Of a stretch of 64,000 nucleotides of DNA, positions 18,125-27,748 are shown in pieces. The DNA is from Chryseobacterium sp. FH2. Its GTDB lineage: Bacteria; Bacteroidota; Bacteroidia; Flavobacteriales; Weeksellaceae. The notes under the pieces were generated by a model that did not search any database, was not told the DNA's origin, and was given only the letters and a program-made list of their open reading frames with translations. The DNA is taken from NCBI RefSeq assembly GCF_001045455.1, contig NZ_LFNE01000010.1:186001-250000 (forward strand), read 5' to 3'. A program made the translations under genes and the position numbers. The first letter of the stretch is position 1. Each line of letters opens with the position of its first letter.

Positions 18125-19129
18125 ATGAAAATTTTAATAATTCAAAAAAAATTCATGGGCGATGTGCTTGTCACGAGTACAATTTTACCCTTACTGAAAA
18201 AAAAATATCCCAATGCAGAAATAAGTTTCCTTCTCGATGAGAAACATGCTCAAATCTTAATTGGAAATCCTTATATTAATCATGTTATCTTTTTTAAAGA
18301 TAGCATGATTAATACTTTATCAGAAGTAAAAAAACAGAAATTTGACTTAGTCATTGACCTTTATTCAAAAGTAGAAACGGGGCTTATCACTTTATTTTCA
18401 GGCGCAAAAACACGAATCGGCTTTTTCAAAAAATACACTCAGTTTTTTTATAACTTTCCCGTAAAAAGAGATAAAAAAGTAAAATCAGAAAATACCACTT
18501 TAGGTATTGAACATCGCTTACTATTATTAGAACCATTACATATTCCCTTCCAGGAAGTTTTCCCCAAAGTATATTTATTGGAGGAAGAAGTTGAGGCTGC
18601 TCACAAAATTCTTGCTAATAACGGCTTATCTGCAAATGATAATCTGATTATGATAAGTACCTTCGGGAGTTCTGAAGAAAAAACGTACCCGATAGAATAT
18701 ATGGCAGAATTGCTGGATTATATTGCCAATTACAAGCCAGATGCTAAAATTCTATGCAATTATCTTCCCTCTCAGAAGGAACTGTTTGAAAAACTGTTTG
18801 CCTTGATATCTGCTGACACTAAAAAATCAATTATAAAAAACTTCGATACTAAAAATTTACGTGAATTTGCTGCCGTGACAAGTCTTTGCAAATGTCTCAT
18901 AGGCAATGAAGGAGGCGCAACTAATGTCAGTAAAGCGTTAGATATTCCTACTTTTACAATTTTTTCACCTCACATTCAACTATCAGATTGGGCGTGGAGC
19001 AGTAATCCAAAAATGGATAGATTTTTGCATGTTACAGATTTTGTACCTGATTCGAAAAACTACTCAGATTTCAAACCTTTATTTTTGAAAAATGATTTAG
19101 AAGAATTTTTGGACAAAACACTCATGTAA
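18125..19129 (+). CDS. Glycosyltransferase family 9 (LPS heptosyltransferase-like)
   Basis: 334 residues from the ATG at 18125, one base after the rocD stop. The N-terminus MKILIIQKKFMGDVLVTSTI and the C-terminal LIGNEGGATNVSKALDIPTF match the GT9 fold of ADP-heptose:LPS heptosyltransferases (WaaC/WaaF/RfaF type). In the family the enzyme adds a heptose or related sugar to the lipid A core. The donor and acceptor in this organism cannot be read from the sequence. It opens the polysaccharide gene run. Confidence 0.85.
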   Translation: MKILIIQKKFMGDVLVTSTILPLLKKKYPNAEISFLLDEKHAQILIGNPYINHVIFFKDSMINTLSEVKKQKFDLVIDLYSKVETGLITLFSGAKTRIGFFKKYTQFFYNFPVKRDKKVKSENTTLGIEHRLLLLEPLHIPFQEVFPKVYLLEEEVEAAHKILANNGLSANDNLIMISTFGSSEEKTYPIEYMAELLDYIANYKPDAKILCNYLPSQKELFEKLFALISADTKKSIIKNFDTKNLREFAAVTSLCKCLIGNEGGATNVSKALDIPTFTIFSPHIQLSDWAWSSNPKMDRFLHVTDFVPDSKNYSDFKPLFLKNDLEEFLDKTLM

Positions 19130-19154
19130 TTAATTGTAAGAATAGAAAGATAGA

Positions 19155-20111
19155 ATGCAGAAAAACAAAAAGCTCATACTTCTAATCACCTACGATAATT
19201 GGGGATACAACCAATACATTGCTGATGCTCTGGAGAGAAAATCATATGAAGTAAAACATATTAATTTCCATAGCTTCCGTTATACATATCCTAGCTTCCA
19301 ACATAAAGCACTTAATTTTTTCACAAAAAATTTGGGAATTTCTAATCTTAAACATATTCATTATAATGAAATTATTTTGAATGAAATTAAGGATATTAAG
19401 TCAATAGACACCAGTATTTACATAAAAGCAGACTTTTTATCTCAACAAACGATAGAAGCTATTAATAAAAAATCACGTAAATCAGTTTTCATAATCAGTG
19501 ATTCTATTAACAGGTATCCGAAAACAAAGAATATACTTTCTCTTTTTGATAAGGTTTTTTCTTTTGAAAAAAAGGACTGCAAAAAATATAATTTAAGCTT
19601 TAAAACAAATTTTATTTATAAAACTGTTGATAAAATACCAACGGAGTACAAATATAAAGTATTCAATATCAGCTCATACGATAAAAGGTTTCCTATTCTA
19701 AAGAAAATAGCCGAAGCTTTATATAAAATGAAAGTAAAAAGTAAAATAATTATTTTTACGAAAAAGGAAAATAAAGAACCTTATATAGAATTTTCAAAAT
19801 GTACATTATCTATTACGGAGATTAATGATTTTTTGGAACAGTCAGAGATAATGCTTGATGTAAACAGAAGCAGACAACAAGGTTTGAGCTTCAGAGTTTT
19901 TGAAAGTATGGGATTAAAGAAAAAATTGATAACTACCAATAAAGATATCGTAACCTACGATTTTTATAGTCCTGAAAATATCTTTGTCATTGAAGATATT
20001 GACAATATCAGTATCCCTGAATCTTTCTTCGAAACGCCTTATATTGAAATCCCAAAAGATATCTTTAATAAATACCTGATAGATAACTGGGTAAATGAAT
20101 TGATTGATTAA
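19155..20111 (+). CDS. Putative glycosyltransferase, GT-B-like
   Basis: 318 residues. Very Lys/Ile-rich. The N-terminus LILLITYDNWGYNQYIADAL resembles the first Rossmann strand of a GT-B glycosyltransferase. The C-terminal DVNRSRQQGLSFRVFESMGL followed by KKLITTNKDI matches the nucleotide-sugar-binding end seen in CgeB-like or GT1-type lipopolysaccharide proteins. No signal peptide or membrane helix. Start ATG at 19155, 26 bases after the GT9 gene. Confidence 0.6.
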   Translation: MQKNKKLILLITYDNWGYNQYIADALERKSYEVKHINFHSFRYTYPSFQHKALNFFTKNLGISNLKHIHYNEIILNEIKDIKSIDTSIYIKADFLSQQTIEAINKKSRKSVFIISDSINRYPKTKNILSLFDKVFSFEKKDCKKYNLSFKTNFIYKTVDKIPTEYKYKVFNISSYDKRFPILKKIAEALYKMKVKSKIIIFTKKENKEPYIEFSKCTLSITEINDFLEQSEIMLDVNRSRQQGLSFRVFESMGLKKKLITTNKDIVTYDFYSPENIFVIEDIDNISIPESFFETPYIEIPKDIFNKYLIDNWVNELID

Positions 20112-20201
20112 TATATTGTAATTTTGAAAATTAAATGGTATTATAGCGCTTGGTAATTGATGAAATATTTTCAAAAACCTATTTTTTAATTCATTTTCTT
20201 T

Positions 20202-21194
20202 ATGATTTCGTATAAAAATACTTCCAAAATCATCATATTCTGTCCCCCAAGAAAAGTCACAGGCGGTCCGGAAGCATTGCACCAATTATCAAATAAACTG
20301 TATCAGCTGGATTATAAAAATGTGTTTATGCATTATATTCCTAAAAGAAATAATGCAAAGCCAAAAAATTATGATATTTATAAAACCCAGGAAATAAATA
20401 CTATTGAAGACAGCCCGGAAAACATTCTGATAATTCCGGAATCTATGACATTTTTGATAAAAAAATATCCTCTCAGTCAAAAAATAATATGGTGGCTGAG
20501 TGTTGATTTTTACAAAATCTTAATGGATTACAGAATAAGGAAACAAAGCTTTTTTACAAAATTATTTTATAACCAAGATGATAGGGAATATCATTTTGAG
20601 CAACTTCCCAATGTCTTCCAATGGGCACAATCATATAGATCCGGTGTTTATTTAAAACAACATCATATTCCGGAAAGTAAGATAGATTATGTATGCGATT
20701 ATATAAATCCTATCTTTTTAGAGAATAGTCAGCCTATACAAAAAGATCTGTCTAACAAAACTATATTATATAACCCTAAAAAAGGAAAAAAAGAAATATC
20801 AGGATTAATTAAAAACTCACCCGAATTGACATGGATTCCTATTCAAAACATGAATGCCAGTCAAATAAAGGATTTAATGGCAAAATCACTGTTATATGTT
20901 GATTTTGGGGAGAATCCGGGAAGAGATAAAATGTTGAGAGAATCTGTTTCCCAAGGCTGTTGTATTGTTTCAGGAAGAAATGGTTCCTCTGCTTATTATG
21001 AAGACCTTATGATTCCCGAAGAATATAAATTTGATTTCAGCGAGAATAAAATTCCTGAAATTTTAGAAAAAATAAAAGATGTTTTGGAGAATTATCCGCA
21101 ACATATTTCTCAGTTTAAAGTTTATAAAGATGTAGTTTTGGGCGAAGAGGCCTTATTTGAAAAAAAATTAAAGGAAATTTTTAGAATTGATTGA
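20202..21194 (+). CDS. Putative glycosyltransferase, GT-B-like
   Basis: 330 residues. IIFCPPRKVTGGPEALHQLSN at the N-terminus has the look of the acceptor-side GGPEALHQL motif of a GT-B enzyme. The second half holds DFGENPGRDKMLRESVSQGC followed by IVSGRNGSSAYYED, comparable to the donor-binding E-x(7)-E region. The exact family is not certain. The next gene begins one base after the stop. Confidence 0.58.
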   Translation: MISYKNTSKIIIFCPPRKVTGGPEALHQLSNKLYQLDYKNVFMHYIPKRNNAKPKNYDIYKTQEINTIEDSPENILIIPESMTFLIKKYPLSQKIIWWLSVDFYKILMDYRIRKQSFFTKLFYNQDDREYHFEQLPNVFQWAQSYRSGVYLKQHHIPESKIDYVCDYINPIFLENSQPIQKDLSNKTILYNPKKGKKEISGLIKNSPELTWIPIQNMNASQIKDLMAKSLLYVDFGENPGRDKMLRESVSQGCCIVSGRNGSSAYYEDLMIPEEYKFDFSENKIPEILEKIKDVLENYPQHISQFKVYKDVVLGEEALFEKKLKEIFRID

Positions 21195-21195
21195 T

Positions 21196-22476
21196 ATGGA
21201 CAATAATAAAGAAGTATTTGGTGTAAATATGTCTGGCTTTTTTAATGCAGAAATTGGATTTGGAGAAGCTATCCGCAGCAATTTGAATGCATTGAAAAAA
21301 GTAGGTGTTCCCGCTAAACCAATTAATTTCAATTTAAATGTTAGAAATCGTCTTAATGATACTTCCGTAAGTTTTGATGACAATGTCAACAATTATCCCG
21401 TTAATATTGTACACCTGAATATGGATGCTATTCTAAGCTTTCTTCAGGAAAAATCTTCAGATTATTTCAAAGGAAAATATAATATTGGATATTGGGCCTG
21501 GGAAATGGAAGAGTTTCCTGATATATATGCTGAATATTTCAAATTTTACGATGAAATATGGACTTGCTCCAGGTATTGTTTAGATTCAATGTCATTAAAA
21601 TCACCTATTCCGGTTGTGAATATTCCCCATCCGATTGATATTAAAACAGAAGATATCGATACCAATTTTGAAACGGGAATACCGGATGACTGTTTTAATT
21701 TTTTATTTGTTTTTGATTATAACAGTTTAATTGAACGAAAAAATCCTGTAGGATTAATCGATGCTTATGAAAAGGCATTTGGGATAAATAATCAAAAGGT
21801 AAAACTTATATTAAAGACATCGCTTTCTAATCAGCACTCAAAATCTAAAAGAAAAGTTGTTGAAAGAATTGGAGATAACAAAAGCATCATCTACAAAGAA
21901 GAAATGCTTCGCAGACCCGAATTACTAGCATTAATCAATAAGGCCGACTGCTATATCTCACTGCACCGCTCTGAAGGGTTTGGGCTTACTATGGCAGAAG
22001 CTATGGCTCTTGGAAAACCTGTAATTGCAACCGGTTATTCGGGAAATTTAGACTTTACAAATACAAATAACTCTTTCCTTGTTAAGTATAAAATGGTAAA
22101 GCATGAGGTTGATTTAAGCGTTCTTCCTAAAAATAATTATTGGTCTGAACCCAATACAGATCATGCAGCCGAATTAATGAAATTTGTATTTGAAAATCAA
22201 GATCAGGCATTTGAAATAGGAAAAAAAGCAAAAGAAGACATACAAACTTATTTTTCCTTAGAGGCCATAGGAACACGAATGAAAACAAGATTGGATATTA
22301 TTGAAAAAACAATCTTATCAGAAAGAGATGACTTTGAAGCCAAAAATAATTTATTAAAAATAGTAAGCGAAAACAAGATTTTAGAAAAAAGAGTCAAATA
22401 TCTAGAAAAAGGGTTTTATAATAAAGCAAGAAAAAAAGTAAACGAAATTTTAAAAAAAATAAAAGGCAGAAGTTAA
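21196..22476 (+). CDS. Glycosyltransferase family 4
   Basis: 426 residues from the ATG at 21196, one base after the previous stop (a TTG at 21187 would overlap it). The C-terminal half contains the GT4 donor-site motif LHRSEGFGLTMAEAMALGKP, with the EX7E pair in EGFGLTMAE, and the central KLILKTSLS strand. The N-terminal GFFNAEIGFGEAIRSN resembles the family start. A Lys-rich helical tail of about 60 residues closes the protein and may form a coiled coil. GT4 enzymes are retaining and use nucleotide sugars; the product is unknown. Confidence 0.85.
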   Translation: MDNNKEVFGVNMSGFFNAEIGFGEAIRSNLNALKKVGVPAKPINFNLNVRNRLNDTSVSFDDNVNNYPVNIVHLNMDAILSFLQEKSSDYFKGKYNIGYWAWEMEEFPDIYAEYFKFYDEIWTCSRYCLDSMSLKSPIPVVNIPHPIDIKTEDIDTNFETGIPDDCFNFLFVFDYNSLIERKNPVGLIDAYEKAFGINNQKVKLILKTSLSNQHSKSKRKVVERIGDNKSIIYKEEMLRRPELLALINKADCYISLHRSEGFGLTMAEAMALGKPVIATGYSGNLDFTNTNNSFLVKYKMVKHEVDLSVLPKNNYWSEPNTDHAAELMKFVFENQDQAFEIGKKAKEDIQTYFSLEAIGTRMKTRLDIIEKTILSERDDFEAKNNLLKIVSENKILEKRVKYLEKGFYNKARKKVNEILKKIKGRS

Positions 22477-22563
22477 TCCCGGAAGAGAATGATTACCATT
22501 GTTCGTTTATTTTAAAGCTTAATAATGAATGAATTATCTTAATTAAAGTGCTTATAATTTTAT

Positions 22564-23811
22564 ATGAAAGATAAAATTGCTATAGTTGTCCAGAGATATG
22601 GTTTAGAGATAAATGGAGGAGCTGAGCTTCATGCACGGTTGCTTGCTGAAAAGTTATCTGCTATTTACGATGTTGAAATTATAACAACTTGTGCAGTAGA
22701 ATATGAATTTTGGGATAACCATTATCCTGAAGGAATTGAAATTATAAACAATATTAAAGTAAGAAGGTTTAAAACTTCAAAAAAAGATTTAAAAAGATTT
22801 AATCAACTTAGCAAAATAGTCCGTAACTTATATAAATATAATAACCGGAAATTAAATATTTTAAATTTTCCTTATTTACTTTATAAAAGGATAAAATACA
22901 ATAAAAAAACATTCAATTTTAATGAATGGCTGGAAACACAAGGCCCATTTTCTATTGATTTAATTCATTTTATAAAAGCAAAAAAAGGAGATTATAAGGC
23001 TTTTATTTTTTTCACCTATTTATACCATCCCACTAATTTCGGAATCAAAGAGGTTGCTGAAAAAAGCATTCTCATTCCAACAGCTCACGACGAGCCTCAA
23101 TTCTATCTTGACGGTTACGCATTACTATTCTCTTCGCCAAAATTTATTGTGTATAATACGCAGACTGAAAAAGATTTTGTAGAAAAGGTATATCCTCAAG
23201 CAAAAAACACAAAATCAGAGATTGCGGGAATTGGGTTTGACGATTATGATGCTACTGTCAGCAAACTCCCTGAATATCTTTCTCCTAAAAAATATTTTAT
23301 CTATATCGGAAGAATTGTCGAGGACAAAGGTTGTGTGATGATGATTGAATATTTTAAAAACTTCAAAAAACTACATCCGGAATACCAAGATATAAAGCTA
23401 GTGTTGGTTGGCAACAATTCTCTTGATAAAAAATTTACCGAAGGTGACGATATTATCTTAGCCGGATTTGTAGATCACATCTTAAAAAACACTTTGCTGA
23501 CAAATGCTGCTGCACTTATAATGCCATCATTTTATGAAAGCCTGTCATTAATAACATTAGAATCGATGTTATTGAAAATCCCTGTAATTGTAAACAGAAA
23601 ATGTGACGTTCTGTACTCTCATATTAAAAAAAGTGAAACTGGGAAAAGTTTTACTAACAGCACAGAGTTTTCTCAAGCTCTCACTTTTTATATGAAACAA
23701 ACACAGGATGATATAATTTTAGAAGGTGATAAAGCAAAAGATTATGTTTTGAAAAATTATTCATGGAATACTATAATAACCAAATTCAATTCAGCTATTA
23801 AATCAATGTAA
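22564..23811 (+). CDS. Glycosyltransferase family 4
   Basis: 415 residues. IAIVVQRYGLEINGGAELHA is a typical GT4 N-terminal acceptor loop. The C-terminal domain has YIGRIVEDKGC at the domain boundary and MPSFYESLSLITLESMLLKIP with the EX7E motif (ESLSLITLE). Without a signal peptide it should act at the cytoplasmic face of the inner membrane. The stop overlaps the next start by one base (TAATG), so the two are translationally coupled. Confidence 0.87.
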   Translation: MKDKIAIVVQRYGLEINGGAELHARLLAEKLSAIYDVEIITTCAVEYEFWDNHYPEGIEIINNIKVRRFKTSKKDLKRFNQLSKIVRNLYKYNNRKLNILNFPYLLYKRIKYNKKTFNFNEWLETQGPFSIDLIHFIKAKKGDYKAFIFFTYLYHPTNFGIKEVAEKSILIPTAHDEPQFYLDGYALLFSSPKFIVYNTQTEKDFVEKVYPQAKNTKSEIAGIGFDDYDATVSKLPEYLSPKKYFIYIGRIVEDKGCVMMIEYFKNFKKLHPEYQDIKLVLVGNNSLDKKFTEGDDIILAGFVDHILKNTLLTNAAALIMPSFYESLSLITLESMLLKIPVIVNRKCDVLYSHIKKSETGKSFTNSTEFSQALTFYMKQTQDDIILEGDKAKDYVLKNYSWNTIITKFNSAIKSM

Positions 23812-24950
23812 TGTCAAAAAAAATTCTATTTTTTTTCCCGGAAAATCCGTTTTCTAATAGAGCGGGAAATGTGACAAGGGCAAAAAGTACGCTCTCTATT
23901 TTAAAAAAATTGGGACATCAAATTGATTTGGTAGGAGTCAGACATATCTATAATGATATGCAGGATACTATTGAGGTTGATAGAAATATAGTTGATAATT
24001 TATTTTTCATTACTCCAAGACCTCCTAAGAAAAAAACATCAATAGAATATTGGAAGTATAAAATCTTAAAATCTTATAAAAAGACAAATCAATCTAATCC
24101 TTCTTTAACAAACTTTATCAAGAAAGAATTCAAAGATATTTTTGCTAAGAAAAAATATGATGTAATTATCATTAATTATGAATTTTGGGCCGGATTATTA
24201 GATGACTCGATGAAAAACAGCACAAAAATCATAGATACTCATGACTGGATTACATTAAATGAGTTTTACAAAAATAAATCATTAGACATTGGTAAGCGAT
24301 TTAATGAGGAAATAAACAATCTTTCCAAGTTTAATAAAGTAGTTACCATTTCAAATGATGAATATTTTATTTTCAAAAGTTTCTTTGGGGATAAAGTAAT
24401 TAATATCCCTCCAAGCTTCCCAGAAAATCTTTCTTATGAAAATGAGGAAAAACACTATGACCTTATTTTCACAGGCTCTGATAATCCTTTTAATATAGAA
24501 GGAATCGGCTGGTTTTTAGAGAAAGTTTTGCCCTTACTTCCTGCAACAGTAAAAATATGTGTAATAGGAAGAGTTTGTAAATATATTCCAAAGCATAAAA
24601 ATATAAGAAAAATCGATTTTGCAGAAGATCTGAAAGTTTATTATAAACAAAGCAAAATTGCTATCTGCCCGATGTTGAGAGGAACTGGTATAAAAATAAA
24701 AGTTGTTGAAGCACTTTCTTTTGGATTACCTGTTGTAGGGAATGAAAAAGCTTTTGACGGCTTTTCTCAAAAAATAGCAAATGGTTGCTGTACTGCATAT
24801 AATGAAAATGATTTTGCAGAAATGATTATAAAACTTCTCTCTAATCAAACAGAATACCAGAAGTTAGCGGTGGAAGCTGTAGATTTTTTTAAAAGTAATT
24901 TTTCTGAAAATAAGATAACAAAGCTTTGGGAAAGCATAATAAACAACTAA
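23811..24950 (+). CDS. Glycosyltransferase family 4-like
   Basis: 379 residues. The N-terminus ILFFFPENPFSNRAGNVTRA fits the glycine-rich acceptor loop of GT-B enzymes. In the C-terminal domain, LIFTGSDNPFNIEGIGWFLE and CPMLRGTGIKIKVVEALSFG carry the donor-binding pattern with Glu in KVVEALSFGLPVVG. It overlaps the upstream gene by one base. Its sugar and linkage are unknown. Confidence 0.8.
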   Translation: MSKKILFFFPENPFSNRAGNVTRAKSTLSILKKLGHQIDLVGVRHIYNDMQDTIEVDRNIVDNLFFITPRPPKKKTSIEYWKYKILKSYKKTNQSNPSLTNFIKKEFKDIFAKKKYDVIIINYEFWAGLLDDSMKNSTKIIDTHDWITLNEFYKNKSLDIGKRFNEEINNLSKFNKVVTISNDEYFIFKSFFGDKVINIPPSFPENLSYENEEKHYDLIFTGSDNPFNIEGIGWFLEKVLPLLPATVKICVIGRVCKYIPKHKNIRKIDFAEDLKVYYKQSKIAICPMLRGTGIKIKVVEALSFGLPVVGNEKAFDGFSQKIANGCCTAYNENDFAEMIIKLLSNQTEYQKLAVEAVDFFKSNFSENKITKLWESIINN

Positions 24951-24956
24951 TAGCCA

Positions 24957-25769
24957 ATGCATTCTTTAATTTTATTTATTAAGACATATAGGCCTGATTT
25001 TGATAGGGTAAAAAATCTTATTGAATCAATAGAAAAGTACAATAAAGATGAAATTCCAGTCATTATTTCTGTTAATGATGAAGATTTTGATTTTTTTAAA
25101 AGCGAATTTAAAGATTATAATCTTTATAAAGATTCTGATATCATTACAGCAAATAATACTGATGGATGGAGGTATCAACAGATAATCAAATCTCATGTAT
25201 ACCGATTGGATATTTGCAAAAATTATTTATGTATCGACTCTGACTCAGAATTTATTAAAGATTTTTATTATTCAGATTTCCTTTATGATGACGAAACCCC
25301 TTATACAATAATGCATGAATCCAAGCCGTTTTTAGAAACCATGGAAAATATAGGACTCGACTCTGAAAATATTTTTTTTAAGGAAGCTTTAAGAACTACT
25401 CGTACTCTATTCGGAAATAAAGGTAAGGAATGGGATTATGGACCTTCTCCTTATTTATGGAGCTGCAAGGTTTGGAATCATTTTATAGAAGTATATCTAA
25501 AACAACGTAATAAAACCTTTATAGATTTCTTTAATGAAATTGATGCAGTAACATCTCCTTCTGAATGTGTAATTTATGGAGAATATCTTTTAAAAAGCAA
25601 ACTTATAGACATTTATCCTATTGAAGGTTTTTTTAAAGTATATCATTATGAAAAACAATATATATTAGAAAAAAAGTTTCACAATATTGATAAATTAAAA
25701 AAAATGTACTTAGGTATTATTTTTCAGAGTAATTGGAAAAAGAAAACAAAAAGATTTAAACTATTTTAA
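24957..25769 (+). CDS. DUF6492-like protein, putative glycosyltransferase
   Basis: 270 residues. LILFIKTYRPDFDRVKNLIE at the N-terminus, the GWRYQQIIKSHVYRL segment, and the acidic ICKNYLCIDSDSEF, where DSD resembles a GT-A metal-binding DxD, resemble the DUF6492 group seen in capsule and lipooligosaccharide loci. The activity is inferred from this pattern and from position at the end of the glycosyltransferase run. It starts 6 bases after the previous stop. Confidence 0.6.
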   Translation: MHSLILFIKTYRPDFDRVKNLIESIEKYNKDEIPVIISVNDEDFDFFKSEFKDYNLYKDSDIITANNTDGWRYQQIIKSHVYRLDICKNYLCIDSDSEFIKDFYYSDFLYDDETPYTIMHESKPFLETMENIGLDSENIFFKEALRTTRTLFGNKGKEWDYGPSPYLWSCKVWNHFIEVYLKQRNKTFIDFFNEIDAVTSPSECVIYGEYLLKSKLIDIYPIEGFFKVYHYEKQYILEKKFHNIDKLKKMYLGIIFQSNWKKKTKRFKLF

Positions 25770-25782
25770 TATTTATAAACAA

Positions 25783-26311
25783 TTAATTGGCAGGATAAGC
25801 ATAAAATGTCATACCTTTCATTCACCCATTTACACCTTCACCTACAGTAAATAGGTAAATTATCTACATTATAATAATGATCACTATTATTAGTATTCCA
25901 ATATTGATAAATCGGAACACTTCCGACTTTCTGATATGAATAAGCATAGAATAAAATGCCATTGTTTTTACATTCACCACCTACTGTACTAGCATTAGCT
26001 GTTGAATAATAAAGTTCCATTTGAAGAAGCCCAGTTTAATCCATCATTTGAGAGAACAGTAGAGCTTTCATATCTCGTAGTATTAGTATCTGCACCGGCT
26101 ACTCCAACATTATTTTGTCTAGGATAATTCCCATTCGCAAGAACATTAATAGTCCCAATATCGGTCAGATAATCTGTGCCCCATATAACCTTTATTATTG
26201 TTTGATAGAGACTCTATATTTTCAGCGAATAACTCTCTTCTTGTTTTGAGCAAAAAAGCGAAAAGAATAGAAGCAAAAGCAATGACAAATTTTGCTTATT
26301 TATTATGAATT
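25783..26311 (-). pseudogene. Decayed gene for a small secreted protein (at least three frame breaks)
   Basis: On the minus strand, reading continues only if the frame is switched several times. A segment from about 26289 has a signal-like FVIAFASILFAFLL followed by FAENIESLSNN, which resembles the leader of NVEALA-type Bacteroidota secreted proteins. A second frame (26183-25995) reads WGTDYLTDIGTINVLANG. A third (26020-25838) reads GILFYAYSYQKVGSVPIYQY then WNTNNSDHYYN, like a DUF5648-type repeat. A fourth fragment ends FYAYPAN at 25783. The FYAY segments hint at a repeated unit. No single frame codes for a whole product, so it is not a functional gene. Confidence 0.65.
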
Positions 26312-26334
26312 GACATTCTTAGTCTATGAATGCT

Positions 26335-26679
26335 TTATTCTCTATCATACTCATCCTCAATCCTCACAATATCATCCTCACCAAAATAAGTCCCGGTCTG
26401 CACTTCAATAAAAACAACAGGTTTGTCAGAAAGGTTCATCATTCTGTGTTTTGCTCCTAATGGAATAAAAATACTCTCACCATAAGCTAATTTGATTTCT
26501 TTATCATCTAAAACAACAGTTGCATCACCCTCAATCACAGTCCATTGCTCTTGTCTTTTGTGGTGATATTGATAAGATAATTTCTGACCAGGATTTACCT
26601 CAATTCTCTTTAGCTTATAGTTTGGTTCATCAGCTAAAACATAATACTTTCCCCAAGGTCTCTCTCCTATTTCTAACAT
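26335..26679 (-). CDS. Cupin-domain phosphomannose isomerase-like protein
   Basis: 114 residues. A single cupin with ERPWGKYYVL at the start, YQYHHKRQEQWTVIEGDATV with the two metal histidines and glutamine, and IPLGAKHRMMN with the third histidine. This matches the C-terminal cupin of type II phosphomannose isomerase/GDP-mannose pyrophosphorylase (AlgA/ManC), here without the nucleotidyltransferase domain. It may isomerise a phosphorylated sugar such as fructose-6-phosphate to mannose-6-phosphate, which would feed the glycosyltransferases, or simply bind a sugar phosphate. It is divergent from the next gene. Confidence 0.82.
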   Translation of the reverse strand: MLEIGERPWGKYYVLADEPNYKLKRIEVNPGQKLSYQYHHKRQEQWTVIEGDATVVLDDKEIKLAYGESIFIPLGAKHRMMNLSDKPVVFIEVQTGTYFGEDDIVRIEDEYDRE

Positions 26680-26780
26680 ATCTGTAACTTTTTATTGATA
26701 ACAAAAATAAAATTAAATTTTATAAATAAATTGTAATTTAGGAAAAAAATAAGACCTTTGCTAATTCCAAATTTTTTCAA

Positions 26781-27695
26781 ATGAAAATCAGTGCATTCAG
26801 CTATGTCAGAAATGGCTTTACCTATGGAGTTCCTTTCATAGAATCAATCAAATCAGTTCTTCCTTTATGTAGCGAATTTGTAATTGCTGTGGGAGATTCT
26901 ACAGACGGAACAAGGGAAGCTATTGAAAATATTGGAGATCCAAAAATCAAAATCATTGACACAGTTTGGGATGATTCTATGACCAAAGGAGGTAAAATAT
27001 TTGCTCAACAATGCAATATCGCATTCACTAATATTTCAAAACCAACAGATTGGGTGATTCATATTCAGGCAGATGAAGTGCTACATGAAAATGACTATCC
27101 TTTAATCTTAAAAAAAATAGAGGAAGCCAATCAATATAAAGAAATTGAAGGATTACTTCAGCCTTTCATTCATTTTTGGGGAGATTACAACAGTATTCGC
27201 AACAGCAGAAGAGTCCATAAAAATGAAATACGAATTTTCAAATACAATCCGAATATAAGGGCTTACATAGATTCTCAGGGATTCAGAAAATTCAATTCTG
27301 TCGAAAATTATGAAAATGGCTTTGAAAAAGGTGAAAAACTGAGAGTATTAGCGTTAAATGCACCTGTATACCATTACAGTTCTGTGAAATCTAAAAGAAC
27401 CATGTCTCTAAAGGCTAATAATTTTGTATACTATTATGGTCATACTGAAAAGAAATTAGAGAAAGCCCCAAAAGATGAATTCAATTATAATACAGTAGAC
27501 AGAGTTACAAAATTCAAAGGAAGCCACCCAAAAGTAATGGCAGAAGCTATTGCCAACTATGATTTTGTTTTTAATCATGACACTTCTCAGGCTGTCTGGA
27601 AAAAGAAAGATAAATATCTGCAACCGATAGAAGATTTATTAAATATCCGTTTTGGAGAATATAAAAACTATATTCTTATCAAAAATCCAAAATAG
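26781..27695 (+). CDS. Glycosyltransferase family 2-like protein
   Basis: 304 residues. The GT-A start KISAFSYVRNGFTYGVPFIE, the VAVGDSTDGTREA loop region (here IAVGDSTDGTREA) and IQADEVLHE, which stands where GT2 enzymes have the DxD, support a GT2 fold. The second half includes HYSSVKSKRTMSLKANNFVY. No membrane segments. It lies at the far end of the glycan locus and starts about 100 bases from the divergent cupin gene. Confidence 0.8.
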   Translation: MKISAFSYVRNGFTYGVPFIESIKSVLPLCSEFVIAVGDSTDGTREAIENIGDPKIKIIDTVWDDSMTKGGKIFAQQCNIAFTNISKPTDWVIHIQADEVLHENDYPLILKKIEEANQYKEIEGLLQPFIHFWGDYNSIRNSRRVHKNEIRIFKYNPNIRAYIDSQGFRKFNSVENYENGFEKGEKLRVLALNAPVYHYSSVKSKRTMSLKANNFVYYYGHTEKKLEKAPKDEFNYNTVDRVTKFKGSHPKVMAEAIANYDFVFNHDTSQAVWKKKDKYLQPIEDLLNIRFGEYKNYILIKNPK

Positions 27696-27722
27696 AATTC
27701 TTTTTTTACAAGAAACTCTATT

Positions 27723-27730
27723 TAAATTTG
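27723..27730 (+). promoter_or_regulatory. -7 element for gltX
   Basis: TAAATTTG matches TANNTTTG and lies 18 bases before the gltX ATG. Confidence 0.45.
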
Positions 27731-27748
27731 CATCATTAAGATATAATT

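Noticed and set aside
20111..20201. Possible extra gene between the GT genes
   Set aside because: The 90-base gap is AT-rich with stops in all frames.
25838..26020. Short frame MELYYSTANASTVGG as an independent gene
   Set aside because: It aligns in content with flanking frames as one broken gene, so it is counted as part of the pseudogene.
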